64,000 bases of DNA from Streptomyces sp. NBC_01689. GTDB taxonomy: Bacteria > Actinomycetota > Actinomycetes > Streptomycetales > Streptomycetaceae. Within the stretch, counting starts at the first letter, position 1, and each line of letters begins with the position of its first letter. The stretch covers positions 3,906,001-3,970,000 of the forward strand of contig NZ_CP109592.1 in assembly GCF_036250675.1 (NCBI RefSeq), in the 5' to 3' direction. The translations under genes were made by a program, and so were the position numbers. This document shows positions 33,732 through 41,778 of the stretch, piece after piece. The notes below the pieces were generated by a model, which saw only the letters and a list, made by a program, of their open reading frames with translations, ran no database searches and was not told the DNA's origin.

Positions 33732-35450
33732 CTACTTCACCGCGACCTGGGAGATGTCCAGCACGCCGGTCCAGTCGCTGATCACGATGTTCTTGACGTC
33801 CTTGCCGTAGAGGCGCTTGTAGACGGGGTGGAACAGCGGGACGGTCAGGGCCTGTTCGCCGATCTTCTTGTCGAGCGCGCCCCAGCGCCGCGCGGCCTCG
33901 TCGAGGTCGGTCAGCTTGTTGATCGCGTCGATCTCGTCGTTGACGGCCTTGTCGTCGAGGAAGCCGGTGTTGAAGTTGGCGCCGTCCTCGACGATCTGGC
34001 GGCCGTCGAAGATCGGGGCGAGGAAGGGGCCGCCGGAGGGCCAGTCGGCACCCCAGTGGGCGAGGAAGAAGCCGGGCTCGGACTTGGCGCCGTGGATCTT
34101 GTCCTTGTAGTCGTTGGACTCCAGGCCCTGGAGCTTGACGGTGATGCCGGCCTTCTTCAGGGCGTCCTGGAGGGCGGTGGCGATCTCCGGGCTGGTCTCG
34201 AAGTCCTTGTCGTTGGAGTGGGTGAGCGTGACGGCGAGGCCGTTCGGGTGGCCGGCCTCCTTGAGGAGTTCCTTGGCCTTGGCCGGGTCGCCGGACGCGC
34301 CCGCCGGGAAGTGGTCGTAGGGCGTGTAGCCGAAGGACTTCTGGTTCGGCAGGTAGGTGGTGGCCGCCTCGGCGAGGGAGGAGCCGCCCGCCGCGTTGAT
34401 CACCGACGTGCGGTCGACGGCGTACGAGATCGCCTGGCGCACCTTGGGGTCGTCGAACGGCTTCACCTTCGGGTTGAAGGCGATGTAGTTCGTGTAGCCG
34501 AAGTGCCCGGTGCCGACGCGCGCGGCGAGTTCCTTGTCCCCGGTGACCTTGGCGAGTTCGGCCGGGCCGAGGTTGGTGTCGGTGGTGACGGCCGCGGCGT
34601 CCGCGCCCTGCGAGGAGGACAGCCGCTGGTTGATGACGGACGAGTCCAGACCGGACCGTACGTCGATCCGGTCGGGGTAGGCCTTGCGCTCGGCGTCGGT
34701 GGACGCGGACCAGTGCGGGTTGCGCTCCAGGACGAGCCGCTCGCCGTCGTTCTCGTTCCTGACGACCTTGTAGGGGCCCGAGGAGACCGGGTGCTCCTCG
34801 TACTTGGTGCCGGTGTCCTTGGCCTTGGGGACGGGCGTGAACTGCGTCTGGGTGGCGAGGTAGGGGAACTCGCCCTCCGGCTTGTCGAGGTGGAAGACGA
34901 TGGTCAGGTCGTCCGGGGTCTCGATCGAGTCGAGGCCCTTCTTGTCCTTGTAGGGGCCCTGGTAGTCGGCGCCTCCGATCAGCCAGTCCCTCAAGTAGGG
35001 TGCGCCGCCGCTGAGTTCGGCCGCGAAGGAGCGCTCGATGCCGTACTTGATGTCGGCGGAGGTGATCGGCGTGCCGTCCTCGTACGTGAGGCCCTTCTTC
35101 AGGGTGTACGTCCACACGGTCGCGTCCTTGTTCGGGCGCCCGGTGTCGGTGGCGAGGTCCGGGACGACCTCGGCGCCGGCGGCTCCGTTCTCTCGGTTGC
35201 GTGTGGTGAGCGTGCGGAAGACGAGGGAGGGGACGTTGCCGCCGCCGGAGGTGTACAGGCGCGCCGGGTCGAAGTCCTCCTGCGGGTTGGCGTTGAGGAC
35301 GGTGAGCGTGCCTCCCTTCCGGAGCGTGGAGTCGCCGCCGGCGCCCTTGGCATCGTTGTCCTCGGGCCCGCAGGCGGCGGCGCCCGCCGCCACGACCAGG
35401 GCGAGCGAAACGGTGGCCACACGGGCTCTGTTCACGGACGGTTGACGCAT
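33732..35450 (-). CDS. Family 5 substrate-binding lipoprotein of the ABC importer
   Basis: A 572-residue extracytoplasmic solute receptor (SBP_bac_5). Signal peptide MRQPSVNRARVATVSLALVV ends at a Cys in GAAAC, giving lipid anchoring. Family features include LRKGGTLTVLN, DPARLYTSGG and the late RQAISYAVDR. Such proteins bind di- or oligopeptides, nickel or related solutes; the ligand here cannot be deduced. ATG 35450 is chosen since upstream codons do not belong to a signal peptide. A putative leader peptide gene and promoter lie 150-280 bases upstream. Confidence 0.92.
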   Translation of the reverse strand: MRQPSVNRARVATVSLALVVAAGAAACGPEDNDAKGAGGDSTLRKGGTLTVLNANPQEDFDPARLYTSGGGNVPSLVFRTLTTRNRENGAAGAEVVPDLATDTGRPNKDATVWTYTLKKGLTYEDGTPITSADIKYGIERSFAAELSGGAPYLRDWLIGGADYQGPYKDKKGLDSIETPDDLTIVFHLDKPEGEFPYLATQTQFTPVPKAKDTGTKYEEHPVSSGPYKVVRNENDGERLVLERNPHWSASTDAERKAYPDRIDVRSGLDSSVINQRLSSSQGADAAAVTTDTNLGPAELAKVTGDKELAARVGTGHFGYTNYIAFNPKVKPFDDPKVRQAISYAVDRTSVINAAGGSSLAEAATTYLPNQKSFGYTPYDHFPAGASGDPAKAKELLKEAGHPNGLAVTLTHSNDKDFETSPEIATALQDALKKAGITVKLQGLESNDYKDKIHGAKSEPGFFLAHWGADWPSGGPFLAPIFDGRQIVEDGANFNTGFLDDKAVNDEIDAINKLTDLDEAARRWGALDKKIGEQALTVPLFHPVYKRLYGKDVKNIVISDWTGVLDISQVAVK

Positions 35451-35601
35451 CGGAAGACGACCTCTCGGATGGTGAGACAAAGAGACGAGGAGTGAGACGA
35501 AAATGAACAGACGTCTGCCCCGGCGTCAGGTCGCCGAAAGGTCACGGACCGTCACGGTCACGGAGGGAACGGAATCGCGACGTGCACGCCGGGGGCGGTC
35601 G

Positions 35602-35694
35602 TCAGCGACAGTGGATGTCCGCCACGCAGAGCGCGGTCACGCCGATCAGCGCCAGCTCGATGGCGGCGCGACGGACGGCAGGACTGGACCACAT
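35602..35694 (-). CDS. Leaderless 30-residue leader peptide of the ABC importer
   Basis: The frame encodes MWSSPAVRRAAIELALIG followed by VTALCVADIHCR. It has no Shine-Dalgarno, but a consensus promoter ends seven bases before its ATG, so transcription should start at the ATG. It lies 151 bases upstream of the binding-protein gene on the same strand. Short leaderless Cys-containing ORFs upstream of operons act as attenuators in mycobacteria. That this one regulates the importer is inferred. Confidence 0.68.
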   Translation of the reverse strand: MWSSPAVRRAAIELALIGVTALCVADIHCR

Positions 35695-35701
35695 GCGCAG
35701 A

Positions 35702-35730
35702 AATATGAACGAACTTTCGGAGCATGTCAA
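35702..35730 (-). promoter_or_regulatory. Consensus promoter of the leader peptide / ABC operon
   Basis: On the minus strand TTGACA (35725-35730) and CATATT (35702-35707) are separated by exactly 17 bases. This is one of the best housekeeping promoter matches in the window. Transcription is expected at about 35694-35695. Confidence 0.78.
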
Positions 35731-35773
35731 CGTGGCCCAGTCCGTGACGGCTGGGACTCCTGTCGTCTCCCGG

Positions 35774-37411
35774 TCAACTGCCTGGATACGGCCAGGGGTT
35801 GGGTCGGCAGTGAATCCCGTCATGGTCGAGGAACTTGGTCTGCTGCTGCATGACCGGGGCGAGCGCGCCGTCCTTCTGGCAGCTGACGTGGCCGTATCCG
35901 AGCCGGTGGCCGACCTCGTGGTTGATGAGCATCTGCCGGTAGGGGTGGATCGCGGCGCCGTAGGTCCTGGAGCCCTGGGCCCAGCGGTACGCGTTGATCA
36001 TGACGCGCTGGGTGGAGGCCGAGTCGCAGGACACGTTGTCCTCGGTCGTGTCCAGGCCCGACTTGGCGCACCACTCGGCGGTGGTGCCGGGACTCGCCAG
36101 CGTGATCACGAAGTCGGGCCGGCCGGAGGAGATCCGTTCGAAGGTGCGGGCGCCGTCGTGGGCCCAGCTCCTCCGGTCGTTGAGGGTCTTCTGCACGGCC
36201 TGCGCGAAGAGGGCGCCGTCAAGCCCGAGGCCCTGTTCCACATCCACTCGATAGGTGTACTTCCGGCCCTCGCCGGGCGCCCTGTCGGCCCCGGGGACGG
36301 CGTCGAACCGGCCCGACGCCTTGAGTTTCGCGCCGAGTTCGTACTTCTCGCCCATCTTCTGGTCGTACGTCAGTGTCCGCACGGTCTCCGGCCTCGGTGT
36401 GCCGGAGGCGGCGGCCCGGCCGGCGCCGGGTGCGGCGGGGTCGAGGGCCCCCCCGCCCGCACCGGCCGCGGACTGGGTGTGCGTGCCGTCGCCGTGGCGT
36501 CCGGTCGCCACCTGTCCGGCCACCACGACGGCGAGCACGGTGGTGACGGCGGCCGCGGCGATACCGGTGAACGTCCGCCCCTTGCCGCCTCGCTGCCTGC
36601 CCTCTTCCTCGGGTCCGGGCGCCGGGTCCCCGGTGGTCCGCGGATCCCGCTCGACGGCGGGACCGTAGGGGTCGCCGCGGAGTGCGGTGGCCCGCCGGGG
36701 CGCGAAGAGGCCGGTGTCTCCGGCGCCGTCCCCGGTGCCGTCCTCGTCGAAGGCGTCGACGTAGGCCTGCCGGGGGCCGCGTCCGGACCCCGCCCCGGAC
36801 CCCGCGTCGGCCTCCTGGCGCTGGCCCGGGATGTGCGGCACACCCGGTGCCACGGGCCCCGCGTATCCGCCGGAAGGGGTGGCCCGCGATGCCGCGCGCG
36901 GCCCGCCGTACGCGGCGCCGGCCGGCGCTCCACCCGGCGCTCCGCCCCTGAACTCGCCCCAGCCGCCGCCGGTCTCACGCTGCTCGGGGTGCCCGCCGCG
37001 GGTCCGGGCGGGGCTGCCCTCGGCCGTCCGCGGGACACCGCGGGCAGGCGTGCCGTCGGCCGTCCGCGGGAGGCCGCGCGCGGGCGTCCCGTCGGCCGGA
37101 CGCGCCGCCCCGCGCGGGAGCGTTCCCTCGACGAATCGCGGTACCCCGTGCGCCGGAGTCCCGTCCTGGAAACGGTCCTGGAAGCGCGGCACTCCGCGCG
37201 CCGGGGTCCCGTCCGTCCCGCGGGGCGCGCCCGCGGCCGGGGTCCCGCCCGCCCGGGGACTCGGCGGCTGGGGGCCCAGAGCGCCGCGCGAGATCTCCCG
37301 AGGCGCGTCTCCCGGCCCTTGAGCCGGGCGCGGCACCGCACCGGGTGCCGCTGCCGGCCTCTCCCCCGTGTCGTTCTTCTCCGGCCGCCCCCGACGACTG
37401 TGACGTCCCAC
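35774..37411 (-). CDS. DUF3152 metzincin-like membrane-anchored protein
   Basis: A 545-residue protein. Residues 1-200 are disordered and contain about six imperfect 12-13-residue repeats (DGTPARGVPR type). One membrane helix follows (FTGIAAAAVTTVLAVVVAGQ), so the DUF3152 domain is outside the cell. It carries HEVGHRLGYGH, a full HExxHxxGxxH zinc motif as in metzincin proteases, plus conserved Cys residues. The homologue near TetR and DUF3107 in M. tuberculosis is Rv3207c. GTG 37411 has GAGG upstream and follows the hydrolase gene by eight bases, so the two are co-transcribed. Proteolytic activity is unproven. Confidence 0.88.
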   Translation of the reverse strand: MGRHSRRGRPEKNDTGERPAAAPGAVPRPAQGPGDAPREISRGALGPQPPSPRAGGTPAAGAPRGTDGTPARGVPRFQDRFQDGTPAHGVPRFVEGTLPRGAARPADGTPARGLPRTADGTPARGVPRTAEGSPARTRGGHPEQRETGGGWGEFRGGAPGGAPAGAAYGGPRAASRATPSGGYAGPVAPGVPHIPGQRQEADAGSGAGSGRGPRQAYVDAFDEDGTGDGAGDTGLFAPRRATALRGDPYGPAVERDPRTTGDPAPGPEEEGRQRGGKGRTFTGIAAAAVTTVLAVVVAGQVATGRHGDGTHTQSAAGAGGGALDPAAPGAGRAAASGTPRPETVRTLTYDQKMGEKYELGAKLKASGRFDAVPGADRAPGEGRKYTYRVDVEQGLGLDGALFAQAVQKTLNDRRSWAHDGARTFERISSGRPDFVITLASPGTTAEWCAKSGLDTTEDNVSCDSASTQRVMINAYRWAQGSRTYGAAIHPYRQMLINHEVGHRLGYGHVSCQKDGALAPVMQQQTKFLDHDGIHCRPNPWPYPGS

Positions 37412-37419
37412 GCCCCGCC

Positions 37420-38409
37420 TCAGCTCCCCGCGCCCATGACGGCCGGCAGGGCCGACTCGGCGGATTCCGCGAGGAGTTCACGGAAGGCCGTGGCCACCGT
37501 CTCCGGGTACTCCATCATCGCGACGTGCCCCGCCTCCGGCAGCGACAGCAGCCGGCTGTCGCGGAACGCGCGCGCGGCGCGGTGTGCCATGCGGTAGCCG
37601 ACGAGCTGGTCGCGGCCGCCGTAGACGAGCAGCGTCGGCGCGAGCACCCGCTCGGCCTGCCGCCACAGTCCGTGCTGGCCGCCCAGCGTGTACGCGTTCA
37701 CGATCCCGCGCGCCGAGCGGGTCATGGCGTCCCAGAAGTAGGGCAGCGCGAGCCGCCGCTCCATCTCCTCGACCGCCTCGCGGAACCCCTCGGGCGACAC
37801 GTTGCCGGGGTCGCCGTAGCACAGGGCCGTGACGCCGCGGACACGCTGTTCGGCGCCCCAGTCCTTGGTGAGCCGGGTGAACAGCCCCGCCACCCCGGGC
37901 ACCGCGAGCAGCGCGGTGGGCCACGCGGTGCGCTGCACGCGGATCTCGGGCAGCGCGGGCGAGACGAGCGTGAGGGTACGGACGAGGTCGGGCCGGACGG
38001 CCGCGACCCGGGTGGCGACGGCGCCGCCCAGCGAGTTGCCGAAGAGATGGACGGAACCGCGCCCGGCGGCGTCCAGGTAGCGGATGACGGCGCGCGCGTG
38101 CCCGGTGATGCCGTAGTCCCCGTCGTCCGGTGGCGGCGAGTCGCCGAAGCCCGGCAGATCGAGGGCCTCGCTGTCCACAAGCCCGTCGAGCAGCGGCATC
38201 AGCGCCGACCAGTTCTGCGAGGAGCCGCCCAGCCCGTGCACGTACAGCGCCGGCGGCAGCCCCTCGCGCGCGGGTGGCCGGGACCGTACGGTCAGCGTGA
38301 TCCCGGGCAGGCCGACCGATCTCAGCCGTTCCCCTTCCGCGACCCGGACGGTCGCGACCCTCGGTGTGACGGTGGCGGCCAGCACGGAGGGCAGCTCGGT
38401 CGAAGACAT
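37420..38409 (-). CDS. Alpha/beta-fold hydrolase
   Basis: A 329-residue cytoplasmic hydrolase. The oxyanion loop is VHGLGGSSQNW, the nucleophile elbow GNSLGG, the acid sits in YGGRDQLV and the His in PEAGHVAMMEYP. These complete a Ser-Asp-His triad. Substrate specificity is not evident; esterase or lipase activity is plausible. ATG 38409 opens a unit with the downstream DUF3152 gene and is divergent from the small acidic gene. Confidence 0.88.
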   Translation of the reverse strand: MSSTELPSVLAATVTPRVATVRVAEGERLRSVGLPGITLTVRSRPPAREGLPPALYVHGLGGSSQNWSALMPLLDGLVDSEALDLPGFGDSPPPDDGDYGITGHARAVIRYLDAAGRGSVHLFGNSLGGAVATRVAAVRPDLVRTLTLVSPALPEIRVQRTAWPTALLAVPGVAGLFTRLTKDWGAEQRVRGVTALCYGDPGNVSPEGFREAVEEMERRLALPYFWDAMTRSARGIVNAYTLGGQHGLWRQAERVLAPTLLVYGGRDQLVGYRMAHRAARAFRDSRLLSLPEAGHVAMMEYPETVATAFRELLAESAESALPAVMGAGS

Positions 38410-38567
38410 GCGGCAATGTTACGAGACGATCACGCAGTGGTTCATGTGTTCGCCGTCACAGATGGTGGAGGAATCGCATAGCGTCTGGATCGGGTGTCTC
38501 CTAGGCTTCAGACGAGGGCACTCGTAGACCCACAGGAGCGCACTCGCACCACTCGGGAAGAGGAACC

Positions 38568-38786
38568 ATGACAGTCGACCCCACGGACCCCGAGACCTTC
38601 ACCGCAGCGGACGAGAGCCCGGACCTCGACCCGGAGGCCCCCGAGGCCGACGCCGCCGAGCAGCACGCGGAGCTGACACCGCGGGACGACACCCTGCGGG
38701 CCGCGGGCGACTCCCCGAACGCCGACGAGGCGGACCTCGCCGAACAGGCCAGAGTCGTGGAGCTCGACGAGGACGACTACCGCTAG
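38568..38786 (+). CDS. Small acidic hypothetical protein
   Basis: A 72-residue, highly acidic protein (about a third Asp/Glu), with no predicted helices spanning a membrane and no catalytic motif. GAGGAACC precedes the ATG. It is probably disordered and ends VVELDEDDYR. It stands alone in the divergent region between the hydrolase and TetR genes. Function is unknown. Confidence 0.78.
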   Translation: MTVDPTDPETFTAADESPDLDPEAPEADAAEQHAELTPRDDTLRAAGDSPNADEADLAEQARVVELDEDDYR

Positions 38787-39040
38787 CCACGGACCGGCCG
38801 GAGGACGGAGAAGGCGGGCACCGCGGCCGACCGGTCGGCCGGAACCGGCCGACCGACCAGGGAGATCCAGGGTGTTCCGGGTGCCACGGCGCCCGCCCTG
38901 CCCGCGTTCGGCCGCCTCTGTGCCGCTATCGCCCGCGTCCGGTCCGTGAAATTCTCCGCTCGCACCGCGCACACCAGGGTTACCGAAAAGTACGATGGCG
39001 GCGCGGCGCACACCGCACGTGGACAATTTTGGGAGGCGGC

Positions 39041-39682
39041 GTGACAGCCATCGAGCAGACAGAGGCGGCGCGCCCGCGGGGCACTCGCCTGCCGCGCCGT
39101 GCCCGACGCAACCAGCTCCTCGGCGCCGCCCAGGAAGTATTCGTTGCTCAGGGGTACCACTCGGCCGCCATGGACGACATCGCCGAGCGGGCGGGCGTCA
39201 GCAAGCCGGTCCTCTACCAGCACTTCCCGGGCAAGCTGGACCTGTATCTAGCCCTGCTGGACCAGCACTGCGAGTCACTGCTGCAGGCGGTACGGACAGC
39301 GCTCGCGTCCACCACGGACAACTCGCTGCGAGTCCGCGCCACCATGGACGCGTATTTCGCGTACGTCGAGGACGACGGCGGCGCCTTCCGACTGGTGTTC
39401 GAGTCGGACCTCACGAACGAGCCGGCGGTCCGCGAGCGCGTGGACAAGGTGACGCACGAGTGCGCCGAGGCCATCTGCGACGTCATCGCGGAGGACACGG
39501 GTCTCTCGCGTGCCGAGTCGATGCTCCTCGCCTCCGGTCTGGGCGGCCTGGCCCAGGTGGTGGCCCGCTCGTGGCTGCACAGCGACCGCAGCGTGCCGCG
39601 CGACCAGGCGGTGCAGCTGCTGACCTCGCTGGCGTGGCGCGGCATCGCGGGTTTCCCGCTGCACGGCACCGACCACCACTGA
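39041..39682 (+). CDS. TetR-family transcriptional regulator
   Basis: A 213-residue one-component regulator. The N-terminal helix-turn-helix is clear: LLGAAQEVFVAQGYHSAAMD, then IAERAGVSKPVLYQHFPGKL. The C-terminal ligand-binding domain is helical. GTG 39041 has GGGAGG six bases upstream, which rules out the longer TTG start. The gene is followed by the DUF3107 gene as at Rv3208/Rv3208A. The ligand and targets are unknown. Confidence 0.92.
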   Translation: MTAIEQTEAARPRGTRLPRRARRNQLLGAAQEVFVAQGYHSAAMDDIAERAGVSKPVLYQHFPGKLDLYLALLDQHCESLLQAVRTALASTTDNSLRVRATMDAYFAYVEDDGGAFRLVFESDLTNEPAVRERVDKVTHECAEAICDVIAEDTGLSRAESMLLASGLGGLAQVVARSWLHSDRSVPRDQAVQLLTSLAWRGIAGFPLHGTDHH

Positions 39683-39817
39683 CCGTCACTTTGTTCCCGC
39701 CCGCTGTTCGCTCCTGGCGTTCCCGGGCGGAGCGTGAACGTCCCCTCACCGGGCTAATGTGTGCTGCGTACGGCGCGGATGAACGCGCACATGACTGACC
39801 GTCGGAGGGACAAAGCC

Positions 39818-40045
39818 GTGGAGGTCAAGATCGGCGTGCAGCACGCGCCCCGCGAGATCGTTCTGGAGAGCGGTCAGACCCCGGAAGAGGTCGAGCGCGC
39901 GGTGTCCGAGGCGCTGGCCGGCAAGTCGCAGCTGCTGAGCCTCGTGGACGACCACGGGCGCAAGGTCCTGGTTCCGGCCGACCGCCTCGCCTACGTGGAG
40001 CTCGGCGAGCCCACGCAGCGCAAGGTGGGATTCAGCGCGCTGTAG
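39818..40045 (+). CDS. DUF3107 protein (TB9.4-like)
   Basis: A 75-residue protein with the DUF3107 pattern: EVKIGVQHAPREI, SAQT-like ESGQTPEEVE, VPADRLAYVELG and a C-terminal RKVGF. GGAGGG lies nine bases before the GTG. The family is conserved in actinobacteria next to the TetR gene, and TB9.4 is its mycobacterial member. A 17-bp terminator follows. Function is unknown. Confidence 0.92.
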   Translation: MEVKIGVQHAPREIVLESGQTPEEVERAVSEALAGKSQLLSLVDDHGRKVLVPADRLAYVELGEPTQRKVGFSAL

Positions 40046-40064
40046 TCGGCTGCGGTCGCCTGTA

Positions 40065-40103
40065 CGGAGGGGCCCGGTGACGGCATGTCACCGGGCCCCT
40101 CCG
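40065..40103 (+). terminator. Strong terminator after DUF3107 gene
   Basis: Perfect 17-bp stem (40065-40081 with 40087-40103, containing GGAGGGGCCCGGTGAC) and a 5-base loop, 20 bases after the stop codon. Confidence 0.88.
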
Positions 40104-40280
40104 CGTGTCCGCCCGGCGGCCCGCCGTGCCTCACGCGGCGCCCTGTCCACGCCTCGCGCGTCTCCTCCGGCACGCCACGGACGGAGCACAGATCGATCAC
40201 AGGGGAGGGTTGCGTTCCGCACGTCACGGGTACATCGCCTGTGACCGATTTGCACGGGCCGTGCGGGAGGGACCCCCACC

Positions 40281-40550
40281 ATGTTCTTGGAAGCGCTCGG
40301 CGCCGCGATGCTCGGTCTGGCCCTCGCGTGGGCCGCCTCGCACCGCCTGCCGCACCGCCTGCCCGCGCGCAGCCTGGTCCTGTCGACCGGCGTCGCGGGC
40401 GGACTCTTCGGAGCCTTCCTCACCCACACGGCGCTCGGCTCCGCGTACTACCCGGTGATCCTCTTCGGCGCCGCGGTCGTCTCCGCCGCACTGCTCTCGT
40501 TGCTGCTGCGCCCGGCGGAAAGATTTCGCCGCCGCTCGGCGACGGCGTGA
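40281..40550 (+). CDS. Small membrane protein
   Basis: An 89-residue protein with about three hydrophobic helices (ALGAAMLGLALAWAA, LVLSTGVAGGLFGAFL, VILFGAAVVSAALLSLLL) and a basic C terminus (RPAERFRRRSATA). GGGAGGG precedes the ATG. It has no charged residues within the helices and no motif that suggests transport. It converges with the ferritin-like gene. Function is unknown. Confidence 0.72.
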   Translation: MFLEALGAAMLGLALAWAASHRLPHRLPARSLVLSTGVAGGLFGAFLTHTALGSAYYPVILFGAAVVSAALLSLLLRPAERFRRRSATA

Positions 40551-40641
40551 CCGCACCGGGCGACGGCGCATCCCGTAGAGGCAGGGCCCGGACCGCGCAG
40601 GGCAGGGTCCGGACCGGACCGGGCAGGGCCCGGCACAGGGC

Positions 40642-41403
40642 CTAGGCGGCGAGACCCAGTGCCGCCATCCGCTTCGTGTGGGCCTCGGTGATCCGGGAGA
40701 ACATCCGGCCGACCTCGGCGAGGTCGAAGCCGTCCGCCACCCCGCCCACGAGCATCGTCGACAGCGCGTCGCGGTCCGCGACCACCCGCTGCGACTGGGA
40801 CAGCGCCTCGCCCATCAGCCGCCGCGCCCACAGCGCCAGCCGGCCGCCCACCCGGGGGTCCGCGTCGATCGCGCCGCGGACCTTCTCCACGGCGAAGCTC
40901 GCGTGACCGGTGTCGTCCAGGACACCGAGGACGAGACCGCGCGTGTCCTCGTCCAGCCGCGCGGCGACCTCCCGGTAGAAGTCACTGGCGATCGAGTCGC
41001 CGACATAGGCCTTGACGAGCCCCTCCAGCCAGTCCGACGGCGCGGTCTGCTTGTGGAAGCCGTCGTAGGCGGCGACGAACGGCTCCATCGCCCCGGTCGG
41101 CTCCTCACCGATGCCCGACAGCCGGTCCCGCAGCCGCTCGAAGTGGTGGAACTCGGCCGACGCCATCTTGGCCAGCTCCGCCTTGTCGCTCAGCGTCGGC
41201 GCCAGTTTGGCGTCCTCGGCGAGCCGCTCGAACGCCGCCAGCTCGCCGTACGCGAGCGCTCCCAGCAGATCCACGACCGCCGCGCGGTACTGGGGGTCGG
41301 CGGAGGCCGTGTCCCAGTTCTGCGCGGCGACTCCGGTGGCCGCGGGGGCGGTGTCGCCGGATGCCTCGGCGGACGTGTCAGCGGCGTTGTCAGGCGTCGT
41401 CAT
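40642..41403 (-). CDS. Ferritin-like fold protein
   Basis: A 253-residue, mostly helical protein with iron-ligand-like motifs in separate helices: GELAAFERL, SAEFHHFERL and DDTGHASFAVEK. These resemble the carboxylate/His sets of the MiaE/ferritin-like superfamily. The homologue beside rhlE in M. tuberculosis is Rv3210c. The first 35 residues are Ala/Thr-rich and disordered. Divergent from the DEAD-box gene. Di-iron binding is likely but not shown. Confidence 0.85.
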   Translation of the reverse strand: MTTPDNAADTSAEASGDTAPAATGVAAQNWDTASADPQYRAAVVDLLGALAYGELAAFERLAEDAKLAPTLSDKAELAKMASAEFHHFERLRDRLSGIGEEPTGAMEPFVAAYDGFHKQTAPSDWLEGLVKAYVGDSIASDFYREVAARLDEDTRGLVLGVLDDTGHASFAVEKVRGAIDADPRVGGRLALWARRLMGEALSQSQRVVADRDALSTMLVGGVADGFDLAEVGRMFSRITEAHTKRMAALGLAA

Positions 41404-41778
41404 GAAGCGCACAATAGCCCGCTCACCGCGACAGGGAAGTCCCTGCTCATCGAGTGTGACGACGACTACGTGACCAAATCGGCCATCGCATATGCGCGAT
41501 TCCGGGGTATGGTGGTAATGCGCCCGGCGAGTATTCGACGGGCCGCACGAATGAGGATGCCCGGTCGGTGGCCCGATCGGCTCCGACCCGACAGCCCTCT
41601 CGTCCGTACGGCACGACGCGTACGACATCCGGAGGGACCCTCAGCGGTACGAGCGCTCGAGCGTCGGCAGTGGTCCCATGCCACTCGGCCCGCCCGACAG
41701 GCGGCCGACGTCCCCGGCACGGTCCCCTTCACGACCCCCGCGCTCGCCTCGCACCGCGTACACAGAAGAGGCAGCACC

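Noticed and set aside
40678..41778. N-terminal extension of the DEAD-box helicase into the ferritin-like gene
   Set aside because: It would be antisense to a real gene and lacks family similarity.
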